From Bacillus clarus (GTDB lineage: Bacteria > Bacillota > Bacilli > Bacillales > Bacillaceae_G), in the NCBI RefSeq assembly GCF_000746925.1, contig NZ_JMQC01000002.1, forward strand, positions 1-7,231: DNA of 7,231 nt, written 5' to 3'. A model generated the notes under the pieces. That model saw only the letters and a program-made list of their open reading frames with translations, had not been told where the DNA came from and searched no databases. Every line of letters begins with the position of its first letter. Position 1 is the first letter of the stretch. Shown one piece after another: positions 1-4,885 of this stretch. The translations under genes were made by a program, and so were the position numbers.

Positions 1-332
1 TATTTTTATATATGGATACCCCACCCTATGGGGGGCAGGTAGGTGTACTAGGCTGGTCTGGTCTCCGCTAAATATACACCACGATTTTCAAACCTTTTCA
101 GGGCTGATTAAGTCACCGAGATTCGCATTCTGAGGTGATTATCTTTTGATTAACGTACTAACACCCATTAACTTTGCTGTACAGCGTTATATGGAATGGG
201 GGGTGGTTACGGTTTTTGCTAATATAGAATATCCGTTTCTTGAAAAATAAATTTGGCGAAGTTTCGGGAATCCTTTTGGGCACAATTCACCTTGCTGCGG
301 GTCAATAGGAAGAGTTACTTAATTCTTTGGAA
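1..332. other. Non-coding leader region with several possible stems
   Basis: No convincing ORF is visible here. Several complementary arms could form hairpins: a CCCC/GGGG stem near 18-35, GGTGTA near 43 with TACACC near 75, TCACC near 113 with GGTGA near 135, and CACCCATT near 170 with AATGGG..GTG near 197. None ends in a U-run and none carries G-U pairs that would reveal a transcribed strand. If the molecule is circular, this stretch continues the non-coding DNA at the right end of the window. A structured RNA or a plain spacer are both possible. Confidence 0.35.
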
Positions 333-341
333 TGATATACT
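333..341 (+). promoter_or_regulatory. Extended -10 promoter for the 118-residue coiled-coil gene
   Basis: The bases TGATATACT form an extended -10 element (TG, one base, then TATACT), about 27 bases before the start codon at 369. The best -35 candidate, TTACTT at 315-320, is weak and sits 15 bases upstream, so the extended -10 would have to do most of the work. The same nine bases occur on the minus strand at 4296-4288, before the predicted small RNA. Confidence 0.55.
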
Positions 342-368
342 AGCATTACTAAAAGGGAGGTTTGCTAA

Positions 369-725
369 ATGGCAACTGAAAAAGAAATGGAATTAGCAAA
401 ACAGATTCTAGCAAAATTGACGGAACTGGAGACTAAATTAGATAAAATAGATGGTAGTTTAGGTAAGGTGGAGGACAGTTTAGATATTGTGGACAGTAAA
501 ACGGATAATTTGAATGGGGAAACCTCAACATCAGTAGAAGGTAAGTTGGACAATTTAAGAGGTGTACATAAAGGACTAAAAGCCACATTCGAACAAGGCT
601 TTGCCGATGTACACAAGGGATTGGCTGAGATAAAAGAAATAAATAAGAATCGCAAGACAGCAAAGGAAATCGTTGAGGGCATCGCTGGAAATGGGCAAAA
701 GAAAAGCGGAAAGCAAGTTCATTAG
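369..725 (+). CDS. 118-residue coiled-coil protein of unknown function
   Basis: I do not recognise this family. The start is supported by an excellent SD, AAAGGGAGG, with eight bases before the ATG. Residues 5-50 are highly charged, with Leu/Ile/Val at heptad-like spacing (KLTELETKLDKIDGSL...), as expected of a coiled coil. The five-residue motif VHKGL occurs twice, at residues 66-70 and 81-85. The C-terminal tail (about 93-118) is rich in Lys, Gly and Gln. There is no signal peptide or membrane segment, so it is probably a cytoplasmic, perhaps oligomeric, protein. Short coiled-coil proteins of this kind occur in phages and plasmids, but nothing here fixes a role. It has its own promoter and runs toward the leftward cluster, overlapping the last gene of that cluster by four bases at the stop codons. 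Confidence 0.8.
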   Translation: MATEKEMELAKQILAKLTELETKLDKIDGSLGKVEDSLDIVDSKTDNLNGETSTSVEGKLDNLRGVHKGLKATFEQGFADVHKGLAEIKEINKNRKTAKEIVEGIAGNGQKKSGKQVH

Positions 726-750
726 ATTAGAACCCTGCTTTCCTCAGCTT
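694..750. terminator. Bidirectional terminator across two overlapping stop codons
   Basis: GGAAAGCA (708-715) pairs with TGCTTTCC (736-743), and TTC (718-720) with GAA (730-732), closing a nine-base loop. On the minus strand the hairpin is followed by a U-rich tract (complement of 694-706), a good terminator for the leftward operon. On the plus strand the tail is weaker (TCAGCTTTCTTT). The stop codons of both converging genes (722-725) lie in the loop. Confidence 0.65.
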
Positions 751-1132
751 TCTTTAAGTATTTTGATAGAGTCGATACTGCAATACCTAATGTGTTAGCA
801 ATCTTTACTTGACTCATGCCTTGTTCAACCATGTTAGGTATTTTAATCTTGTCCTCTTCTGTCATCGGTCTAGTTTTCTTCTTTGTGACTTTTTTCTTTC
901 TAACTTCATCTATTCTAGTAGGGTCTACACCGCAAACATGCTTTTGATTCTCTTTTGTAAGTATCCACGTAGGGTGTGCATACCATTCTTTATGACAGTT
1001 GGTACAATGATGTATTAGCACCGCACGAGGGTTAATGTATTGTTCCTTTGCGGTTACAGAACCACCATACTTCTTATTTAACGCTTCCTGATATGAGGCC
1101 TGTTTAACTGGGTCTTTAATCTCTCTCTGCAT
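722..1132 (-). CDS. Zinc-ribbon plus helix-turn-helix DNA-binding protein, 136 residues
   Basis: The start at 1132 is chosen because AAGGAGG lies nine bases before that ATG; the longer reading from a GTG at 1165 has no comparable SD. Residues 32-68 contain YINPRAVLIHHCTNCHKEW and a later HVC, giving Cys43, Cys46 and Cys67 with His residues nearby. This resembles the single zinc ribbon often attached to phage homing endonucleases and related DNA-binding proteins. A Lys/Arg-rich linker (79-88) leads to a recombinase-type HTH at about 96-127 (MSQVKIANTLGIAVSTLSKYLKK). No nuclease motif (HNH, GIY-YIG or resolvase catalytic domain) is present, so it looks like a DNA-binding module without a catalytic part. 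It is the last gene of the leftward cluster, 38 bases after its neighbour. A role in regulation or DNA maintenance is inference. Confidence 0.75.
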   Translation of the reverse strand: MQREIKDPVKQASYQEALNKKYGGSVTAKEQYINPRAVLIHHCTNCHKEWYAHPTWILTKENQKHVCGVDPTRIDEVRKKKVTKKKTRPMTEEDKIKIPNMVEQGMSQVKIANTLGIAVSTLSKYLKKAEESRVLI

Positions 1133-1170
1133 GGTAATATTCCTCCTTAAATAAAATAAGATCACCAGCG

Positions 1171-1425
1171 TTAACTAGTGACCTTCTCTTGTTCTATTTT
1201 CTTTATCAGCATTTCTTTGACACCACTATCTTTCATGCGGTTTAACATTGCCTCATTTAGTTCTTTATCAGTTACTTTGGATTCCTCAATATAACCACCT
1301 GCTTCATTTTGCAATGCCAATCCATATTGCATAGCTAAAACTGGTGGTAAGCCTTTTAGAACCTCGGTATTTCCTTTTCGTAATTCGTCCATTACATCTT
1401 GTTTTACAATGCTAGATAAGTTCAT
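1171..1425 (-). CDS. 84-residue hypothetical protein
   Basis: I do not recognise this family. The protein is mostly predicted helix and charged, with a short hydrophobic middle (about residues 24-40, LKGLPPVLAMQYGLAL) and a Lys/Glu-rich C-terminal helix (about 51-82). It has no signal peptide and no clear motif. The ATG lies two bases after the stop codon of the 206-residue gene, and its SD (GGAGG, ten bases upstream) lies inside the end of that gene. The two are therefore very likely translationally coupled and may act together. The middle segment is too short and polar for a confident membrane helix. Confidence 0.75.
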   Translation of the reverse strand: MNLSSIVKQDVMDELRKGNTEVLKGLPPVLAMQYGLALQNEAGGYIEESKVTDKELNEAMLNRMKDSGVKEMLIKKIEQEKVTS

Positions 1426-1427
1426 AA

Positions 1428-2048
1428 CTATTCAGCCTCCTTTGGTGCTTGTAAATGGTCTGGTAAATTCCCACGAGTAGCGGAAAACATTTCATTCTTA
1501 GAAACAACAGACGTTTCAAACCATGTAAAGAATGGCTGGTACTGTTCTTGATTGAATGAGTGTTCCAATCGTGGAAATTCTTCTTTAACTTTCGTATCTT
1601 CAAACACTTCATAAATATCAGGTGCAATTGCATGGTATTGTTGTTGGAACTGTTTACCTACACCAGCCACCTCAGTTAATAATTCATAGCGGTGACGGAT
1701 AGCGAGTTCTGTCACGTCATACTCATTAGCACTAGACCGGTCTTTTCTCAGTACCTCTTGAAACACTGGTACATAAGCAAGTTTCAAAGCTGATCTTTTT
1801 TCATTTAATTCTTCCATCATAGAATGAATGATTTCTAATTTAGAGTTGATTCCTTTTGCTTGTGCCTTTAAATAAATACGTTCTGATAAGTTTGCATTCT
1901 CCTGGTCTAATAGAATCGCTGTCATTTCTTCCTGCATTGCTACCAGTTCCGCTTGTAGTTCCTGTTCTTCTTTGTCCAGTACCTCAGCCTTTGCTTTGTA
2001 TTCAGCTACAATCTTCTTAGTTTCAACAAATAAGTCTCTTACTTCCAT
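1428..2048 (-). CDS. 206-residue coiled-coil protein of unknown function
   Basis: The ATG at 2048 is preceded by AATGGAGG nine bases upstream. Residues about 8-95 are strongly charged, with regular Leu/Ile/Val/Met spacing (EEQELQAELVAMQEEMTAIL, later KLEIIHSMMEELNEKRSALKL), typical of a long coiled coil or helical hairpin. The C-terminal half (about 96-206) looks globular and is rich in aromatic and acidic residues (HAIAPDIYEVFED, YQPFFTWFET). No catalytic motif, signal peptide or membrane helix is evident, and I cannot name a family. It lies 20 bases after the XRE regulator gene and two bases before the 84-residue gene. A structural or scaffolding role within a small protein complex is a reasonable guess but not shown by the sequence. 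Confidence 0.8.
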   Translation of the reverse strand: MEVRDLFVETKKIVAEYKAKAEVLDKEEQELQAELVAMQEEMTAILLDQENANLSERIYLKAQAKGINSKLEIIHSMMEELNEKRSALKLAYVPVFQEVLRKDRSSANEYDVTELAIRHRYELLTEVAGVGKQFQQQYHAIAPDIYEVFEDTKVKEEFPRLEHSFNQEQYQPFFTWFETSVVSKNEMFSATRGNLPDHLQAPKEAE

Positions 2049-2068
2049 TTCTCCATACCTCCATTTAG

Positions 2069-2347
2069 TTATTTAATTCTTTGGGCTTTTAGTTCAATGA
2101 TTCGCTTTACAGATACCAGTTCTAATTGACTGATATTTAAAGCACGAATACCGTCCATGATTTTAGTTTCATAGTGTGGCGACAATGCAATGTCACCACG
2201 TTCTAATTGTGCTAAAACGCCTTGATTGATTTTGCATATTTCACCGAATTGAGTTTGAGTCATATTTCTACATAAACGTAGGTACTTAATCATTTGATAA
2301 GTAATTTTCCGTTCATGAGGTAAGCTGTCTGTATTTACATCAATCAT
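2069..2347 (-). CDS. XRE/Cro-CI family transcriptional regulator, 92 residues
   Basis: Residues about 19-70 form a Cro/CI-type helix-turn-helix. The signature MTQTQFGEICKINQGVLAQLERG (29-51) matches the usual 'T-Q-x-x-F/L-x-x-x-x-x-x-x-x-x-x-x-x-L-E-x-G' spacing, followed by two helices. Beyond it is a short basic tail (LVSVKRIIELKAQRIK) that may help dimerise. The protein is about the size of a single-domain repressor and lacks a LexA-type protease or metabolite domain. The ATG is preceded by GAGGTG seven bases upstream. It is first in the leftward cluster, and a near-perfect palindrome just upstream (2369-2389) is a candidate operator for autoregulation. Its likely role is repressing its own operon; whether it responds to DNA damage or to an antirepressor is not visible. 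Confidence 0.85.
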   Translation of the reverse strand: MIDVNTDSLPHERKITYQMIKYLRLCRNMTQTQFGEICKINQGVLAQLERGDIALSPHYETKIMDGIRALNISQLELVSVKRIIELKAQRIK

Positions 2348-2368
2348 TTATTTACACCTCGTTTTCTA

Positions 2369-2389
2369 AAGTTAATAATTTATTAAGTT
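2369..2389. promoter_or_regulatory. 21-bp near-perfect palindrome, candidate operator
   Basis: The arms AAGTTAATAA and TTATTAAGTT flank a single central T at 2379. The inner seven bases of each arm match perfectly and nine of the ten arm positions are complementary. It lies 22 bases before the start codon of the XRE regulator gene, where an autoregulatory operator is expected. No clean promoter hexamers are visible nearby, so promoter overlap is inferred from position only. Confidence 0.5.
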
Positions 2390-2395
2390 AGGGCA

Positions 2396-2428
2396 AAACA
2401 AAAAGGCGTAGCAATTAAGCCACACCTT
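2396..2428 (-). terminator. Intrinsic terminator after the ribbon-helix-helix gene
   Basis: On the minus strand AAGGTGTGGC (2428-2419) pairs with GCTACGCCTT (2412-2403) around the loop TTAATT: ten pairs including two G-U. A tail of TTTGTTTT follows. The two wobbles would be mismatches if the plus strand were transcribed, so the site works leftward. It separates the gene at 2545-3090 from the XRE-led operon. Confidence 0.85.
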
Positions 2429-2429
2429 A

Positions 2430-2544
2430 AACGGAAAATATATATAGGAGAATAGATACAATTCCTCATGTAGGAAATCACAATAGATTTCCCTGCTTTA
2501 TAGTCTGTGACCACTAGGGTCATTACTGGTACTCTTGAAATTAT
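2430..2544 (-). other. Hairpin-rich 3' untranslated region
   Basis: Between the stop codon at 2545 and the terminator, the leftward transcript can form three further hairpins: GACC/GGTC near 2511-2523, GGAAATC/GATTTCC (2472-2491, seven pairs) and TTCCT/AGGAA near 2462-2475. This is more structure than a simple trailer needs. It could be a stabilised 3' UTR or a small RNA released from it. I see no clear separate promoter. Confidence 0.4.
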
Positions 2545-3090
2545 TTATTTAATCAACCCTTTATCTTTCAGCACAGTCCTAACAATTTCATTCATTAAAT
2601 CACTCTTATTTCCATGTTTGATACCATCTAGGAAGCTGATAATATCCTTGTCCCAATAGAAACCTCGGTAAGTTCGGTTTTCACTTTCTTCTTGATTTTG
2701 AAGTAATAGCACATCAATAGGGTCTAACTCGCTAGTAACTGTCTTTTTACTAGCTTTTACTGTTGTTTTACTAGTATCAGAAGTTACATTACTTTCCTTT
2801 ACTGGTGTTTCAACAGTAGATGCTATTTCTTCACTAGCACTAATGCTAGCATTTGATTTTACTGCTTTGGCTTTTCCTTTAGTTGGTACTACAAAGTCAT
2901 AGAGAGATTTTTCCAGAACGCTTTCGTCATTACCCTCAGCAAGATACCAGCCACGTTTTCCGCTGGTATTATAGCAACCAGCTTTCTTTAATCCTTCAAC
3001 AGCTTTCTTTTCACCAACTTCAAGAAATTCTTTGGCTATTTCAGACACTCTCATTGTTTGAGTCAATTCTAAAATGTCTTTGATTATCAT
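2545..3090 (-). CDS. Two-domain DNA-binding protein with C-terminal ribbon-helix-helix
   Basis: The ATG at 3090 is chosen because AGAGGTG lies six bases upstream; a GTG start at 3099 would use bases that belong to this SD. Residues 1-66 look like a small helical domain (VSEIAKEFLEVGEKKAVEGLKKAG, then GWYLAEG), possibly a winged helix. Residues about 70-125 are a low-complexity Ser/Thr/Lys/Val linker. The last 43 residues (139-181, RTYRGFYWDKDIISFLDGIK...KSDLMNEIVRTVL) fit a ribbon-helix-helix fold: one strand, two helices and the 'G-N-K-S-D-L-x-N-E' turn. Known plasmid proteins of this type act in partition, copy-number control or repression. No ParA- or ParM-like partner is in the window, so partition is only one option. 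Upstream repeats (3142-3189) may be its binding sites. It is a monocistronic unit ending at the terminator at 2396-2428. Confidence 0.8.
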   Translation of the reverse strand: MIIKDILELTQTMRVSEIAKEFLEVGEKKAVEGLKKAGCYNTSGKRGWYLAEGNDESVLEKSLYDFVVPTKGKAKAVKSNASISASEEIASTVETPVKESNVTSDTSKTTVKASKKTVTSELDPIDVLLLQNQEESENRTYRGFYWDKDIISFLDGIKHGNKSDLMNEIVRTVLKDKGLIK

Positions 3091-3141
3091 ATTCTTCACC
3101 TCTAAATTGATAGATTCTATGTACTGCTGCTAAACCCTTTT

Positions 3142-3232
3142 GCAAGATTCAATACCTGATCTTGCCTCAAATGATTTAGTTTGCCTCAATCTCTTATACT
3201 ATTACTATATATCGTAAAGATTAAAAATTATA
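3142..3232 (-). promoter_or_regulatory. Promoter/operator region of the ribbon-helix-helix gene
   Basis: Upstream of the gene at 3090 are two exact copies of TTGAGGCAA on the minus strand (3170-3162 and 3189-3181), spaced 19 bases apart. One overlaps an inverted repeat, GCAAGAT (3148-3142 complement) with ATCTTGC (3165-3159), separated by ten bases. A perfect TATAAT lies on the minus strand at 3232-3227 but lacks a good -35; other A/T-rich -10 candidates (TAGTAT, TATAAG) lie between it and the repeats. Repeats of this kind fit binding by the ribbon-helix-helix protein itself (inference). Confidence 0.4.
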
Positions 3233-3310
3233 GGGAATCATAGCAGATTTTCGTTGATTTAAGCGGTGTATGGCGGTAAGATTGAAGTAATTTAATAGAA
3301 CGTGGACATG

Positions 3311-3361
3311 AAAAAAGCCACTTCATATGCTAATGGCTACCAACCTTTAGCGAAGTGACTT
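3311..3361 (-). terminator. Intrinsic terminator of the large RNA
   Basis: On the minus strand AAGTCACTTC (3361-3352) pairs with GAAGTGGCTT (3324-3315), ten pairs with one U-G. An inner GCTAA/TTAGC stem extends it, and a run of six U follows (3316-3311). The wobble and the U-run both show leftward function. Confidence 0.85.
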
Positions 3362-4029
3362 GACCTGTATTAGCGTACAGGACTTCAACTTAGGAGACGT
3401 TTGCACCGTCAAATAAGTTATATTTGCCTTGTTTAGCACAACAAGGCTTATTAGATACACCTATTGTACCTTTGTTTATTGTAGATTTCAACTAGCAAAT
3501 GCTAGGATTGTTATATACATAATTGAACGGATATGAAGGGGCGTTATCTATACTTAGAAGTCTTGTGAATGTACAGGGCGTTTAGGTATGGGTGACGCCC
3601 TTTTCGTGTTCTGTTCACAGTGGAATTGCCTGTAAACCACTTTAAAAACTGATTGGCTTGCTATCGGTCGTGCGGAAAGTACTTAGTATGCTTTTACAAG
3701 GATAGCACCCCTCATTGGATTCCCATTCGTTCGGTGAGGGTAGGTGAGAACTACCTTAAAGGTTCGGGTTGGTTATCGTTAGTACTACGGTACTAGGGAA
3801 CATATTCAGCTTGTCGCACAGGGACGATATTGTGGACAGGACAAGCCATTGTTAAAGGATATGTACGGTGAAAACTGTTGAGTGAATGGGGTCTATACAT
3901 ACGGAACACTGACTAAGCAAGGCATGGAAAAAACATAGACACTCATCCTTCTATTCTGATTGATTACTTTTATAGTTTTCTCTCAGCATAGGGGATAAGT
4001 CTGTCTTCCAGCCATTTTCCTAACAACGC
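3311..4029 (-). ncRNA. Predicted large structured non-coding RNA, about 720 nt
   Basis: No ORF of note lies on either strand, yet the stretch has a promoter (4065-4036), a terminator (3361-3311) and dense complementarity on the minus strand. Helices, 5' to 3': GAAAACT (3980-3974)/AGTTTTC (3876-3870) enclosing GAGTG-TCTAT (3944-3935)/ATAGA (3896-3892) plus CACTC (3884-3880); ACATAT (3864-3859)/ATATGT (3805-3800) enclosing GCTTGTC/GACAAGC (3846-3809); TAGTAC/GTACTA (3795-3780); CCCTCA/TGAGGG (3740-3709); TGCTATC/GATAGCA (3707-3659); GTTTACAG/CTGTGAAC (3637-3613); GGGCGT/ACGCCC (3600-3576); CTAGC/GCTAG (3505-3492); GCCTTGTT/AACAAGGC (3447-3426); AACTTA/TAAGTT (3419-3387) around GACG/CGTC; CCTGTA/TACAGG (3381-3364). 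Stems with G-U pairs work only on this strand. GC is about 45-48% in the three lines from 3661, 3721 and 3781, above the neighbouring genes. ROOL, GOLLD and OLE are comparable in kind; family membership is untested. Confidence 0.7.
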
Positions 4030-4035
4030 TTCAGC

Positions 4036-4065
4036 ATGATAAAAACCTTCAAAACCTAAGGTCAA
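4036..4065 (-). promoter_or_regulatory. Sigma-A-like promoter of the large RNA
   Basis: Minus-strand TTGACC (4065-4060) and TATCAT (4041-4036) are separated by 18 bases and each matches five of six consensus bases. Transcription is predicted to start near 4029. There is no SD or start codon of note downstream, which fits a non-coding transcript. Confidence 0.75.
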
Positions 4066-4194
4066 GTGATTTTAAGAGATTTAACCCCAACTGGCTAAGA
4101 TAGTTGAATACCTAAGTAAGTACCACTAGCTAAGATAGAGGAAAATGGGGCTTAAACGATACATAGATTAAGAACTATATAGAGGTGGAGGACG

Positions 4195-4228
4195 AAAAAA
4201 GGGCATTTAGTAACTGAGACTAAACGCC
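4195..4228 (-). terminator. Strong intrinsic terminator of the small RNA
   Basis: On the minus strand GGCGTTTAGT (4228-4219) pairs with ACTAAATGCC (4211-4202) over ten pairs, including one G-U, and six U follow at 4200-4195. On the plus strand the hairpin is preceded by A and not followed by U. It also insulates the large RNA promoter from upstream transcription. Confidence 0.85.
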
Positions 4229-4281
4229 AAAAGTGAATAGATAAATTAAGATAAGAACATAGAAGGGGAGTGATTCCCTTC
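4195..4281 (-). ncRNA. Predicted small RNA of about 87 nt with two hairpins
   Basis: The predicted leftward transcript begins just downstream of an extended -10 element. It forms a 5' hairpin, GAAGGG (4281-4276) with CCCTTC (4267-4262), then an unpaired A/U-rich linker of about 30 bases, then a strong terminator hairpin. Hairpin, linker and terminator is the usual build of a plasmid-encoded regulatory RNA. It ends about 130 bases before the promoter of the large RNA and diverges from the rightward promoter at 4426-4454. No overlapping plus-strand gene is visible, so a target in trans is as likely as an antisense role. Confidence 0.55.
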
Positions 4282-4287
4282 CTTATT

Positions 4288-4316
4288 AGTATATCATAGA
4301 ATCAGGTTATAAAGAA
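4288..4316 (-). promoter_or_regulatory. Extended -10 promoter of the small RNA
   Basis: Minus-strand TGATATACT (4296-4288) is an extended -10 element, identical to that at 333-341. The -35 position, 17 bases upstream, reads TTCTTT (4316-4311), which is poor. The start would be near 4281. Confidence 0.5.
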
Positions 4317-4425
4317 AAGTGGATAATAGTTAAGGTGGTTAAGTGATAGTGGGGGAAATCTAGAGTAAGAGAATAAAGATCAGAAATAAAAGTTGATATT
4401 ATAGAAATATTTTACATGGAAACAC

Positions 4426-4454
4426 TTGTTTGTTTAGGCAAAATTTGAGATAAT
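4426..4454 (+). promoter_or_regulatory. Strong sigma-A-like promoter for the 41-codon ORF
   Basis: TTGTTT (4426-4431) and GATAAT (4449-4454) are 17 bases apart; the -10 matches five of six consensus bases. Predicted start near 4461 gives a leader of about 165 bases before the small ORF at 4626. Confidence 0.7.
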
Positions 4455-4570
4455 ATAGATACGTGAGTAATTACTATAAGTTAATTGTCCTGTAATTGGA
4501 TGAAGAGGTTTTTTATTCTTGTTACGTATATGACGTTTAGGCGATTTTTTAGAACGTGATTTCATTCAAT

Positions 4571-4621
4571 CAGCAACCATCAACCATTTTAAAATTAAAA
4601 ATAATTAAAAATGGGGTGCTG
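4571..4621 (+). promoter_or_regulatory. Leader hairpin that hides the SD of the small ORF
   Basis: CAGCAACC (4571-4578) pairs with GGTGCTG (4615-4621) with one bulged A. After a five-base bulge, CCATTTT (4584-4590) pairs with AAAATGG (4608-4614). The GGGG of the SD (4613-4616) is fully paired within this 14-pair structure. Translation should therefore be low until the hairpin is opened, cut or bound. Hidden SDs are common in type I toxin mRNAs and in thermosensors; which applies here is unknown. Confidence 0.55.
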
Positions 4622-4625
4622 ATAC

Positions 4626-4751
4626 ATGTTTAAGTTTTTCTTTAAGAGAGATAAAGATTCAAATACAACAGAATTCTATTTTCATGTTAATTTTGATGTT
4701 GTTATCTCTGCTGTCATCATTGAGTTGATTAAACGATCTTTGAACATATAG
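4626..4751 (+). CDS. 41-residue small protein, unknown function
   Basis: This ATG is preceded by GGGGTG seven bases upstream. The ORF sits between a good promoter and a strong terminator, which supports a real gene despite its size. The peptide begins MFKFFFKRDKD and ends with a hydrophobic stretch (about residues 21-35, VNFDVVISAVIIELI) and KRSLNI. The hydrophobic stretch contains acidic residues and is short for a membrane helix; an amphipathic, membrane-associated helix is possible. I do not recognise the family. Candidates are a type I-like toxin, a leader peptide controlling the downstream initiator gene, or a small regulator. The SD is hidden in the leader hairpin, which suggests tight control of translation. 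Confidence 0.55.
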   Translation: MFKFFFKRDKDSNTTEFYFHVNFDVVISAVIIELIKRSLNI

Positions 4752-4758
4752 CAATTTG

Positions 4759-4797
4759 AAAAGGGAATGTGGGTGATAATCCATGTTCCCTTTTTGT
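4759..4797 (+). terminator. Strong intrinsic terminator after the small ORF
   Basis: AAGGGAATGTGG (4761-4772) pairs with CCATGTTCCCTT (4781-4792) over twelve pairs, two of them G-U, with an eight-base loop and a U-tail (4791-4797). It ends the small-ORF transcript and separates it from the initiator gene. If read-through occurs it would act as an attenuator for that gene. Confidence 0.85.
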
Positions 4798-4816
4798 ATG
4801 TCCTATTTCATTCTCA

Positions 4817-4872
4817 TTTTGCAAGTAACTATATGTAGGGTTCAGAAATGAAACTACTAAACTTGCAGAAAA
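4817..4872 (+). promoter_or_regulatory. Leader hairpin just before the putative initiator gene
   Basis: TTTTGCAAGT (4817-4826) pairs with ACTTGCAGAAAA (4861-4872) with one bulged G. Inside, GTAG (4835-4838) pairs with CTAC (4854-4857). The base of the stem takes in the first A residues of the SD (AAGGA, 4871-4875), so it could modulate initiation. A weak promoter candidate (TTCATT 4807-4812, TATATG 4830-4835) overlaps; if used, its transcript would lack the left arm. Confidence 0.4.
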
Positions 4873-4885
4873 GGAATGATTTAAA

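Noticed and set aside
365..682. Minus-strand ORFs opposite the coiled-coil gene (365-682, 433-663)
   Set aside because: They mirror a plus-strand gene that has an excellent SD and promoter, and they have no SD of their own.
809..1018. Plus-strand ORF of 69 codons
   Set aside because: Antisense to the zinc-ribbon/HTH gene, with no SD.
1412..1633. Minus-strand ORF of 73 codons
   Set aside because: Another frame within the 206-residue gene; composition is not protein-like and there is no SD.
2883..3083. Plus-strand ORF of 66 codons
   Set aside because: Antisense to the ribbon-helix-helix gene, without an SD.
3576..3605. GGGCGT/ACGCCC hairpin followed by TTTT as a rightward terminator
   Set aside because: The U-run is only four long and the loop is thirteen bases; it fits better as a helix of the leftward large RNA.
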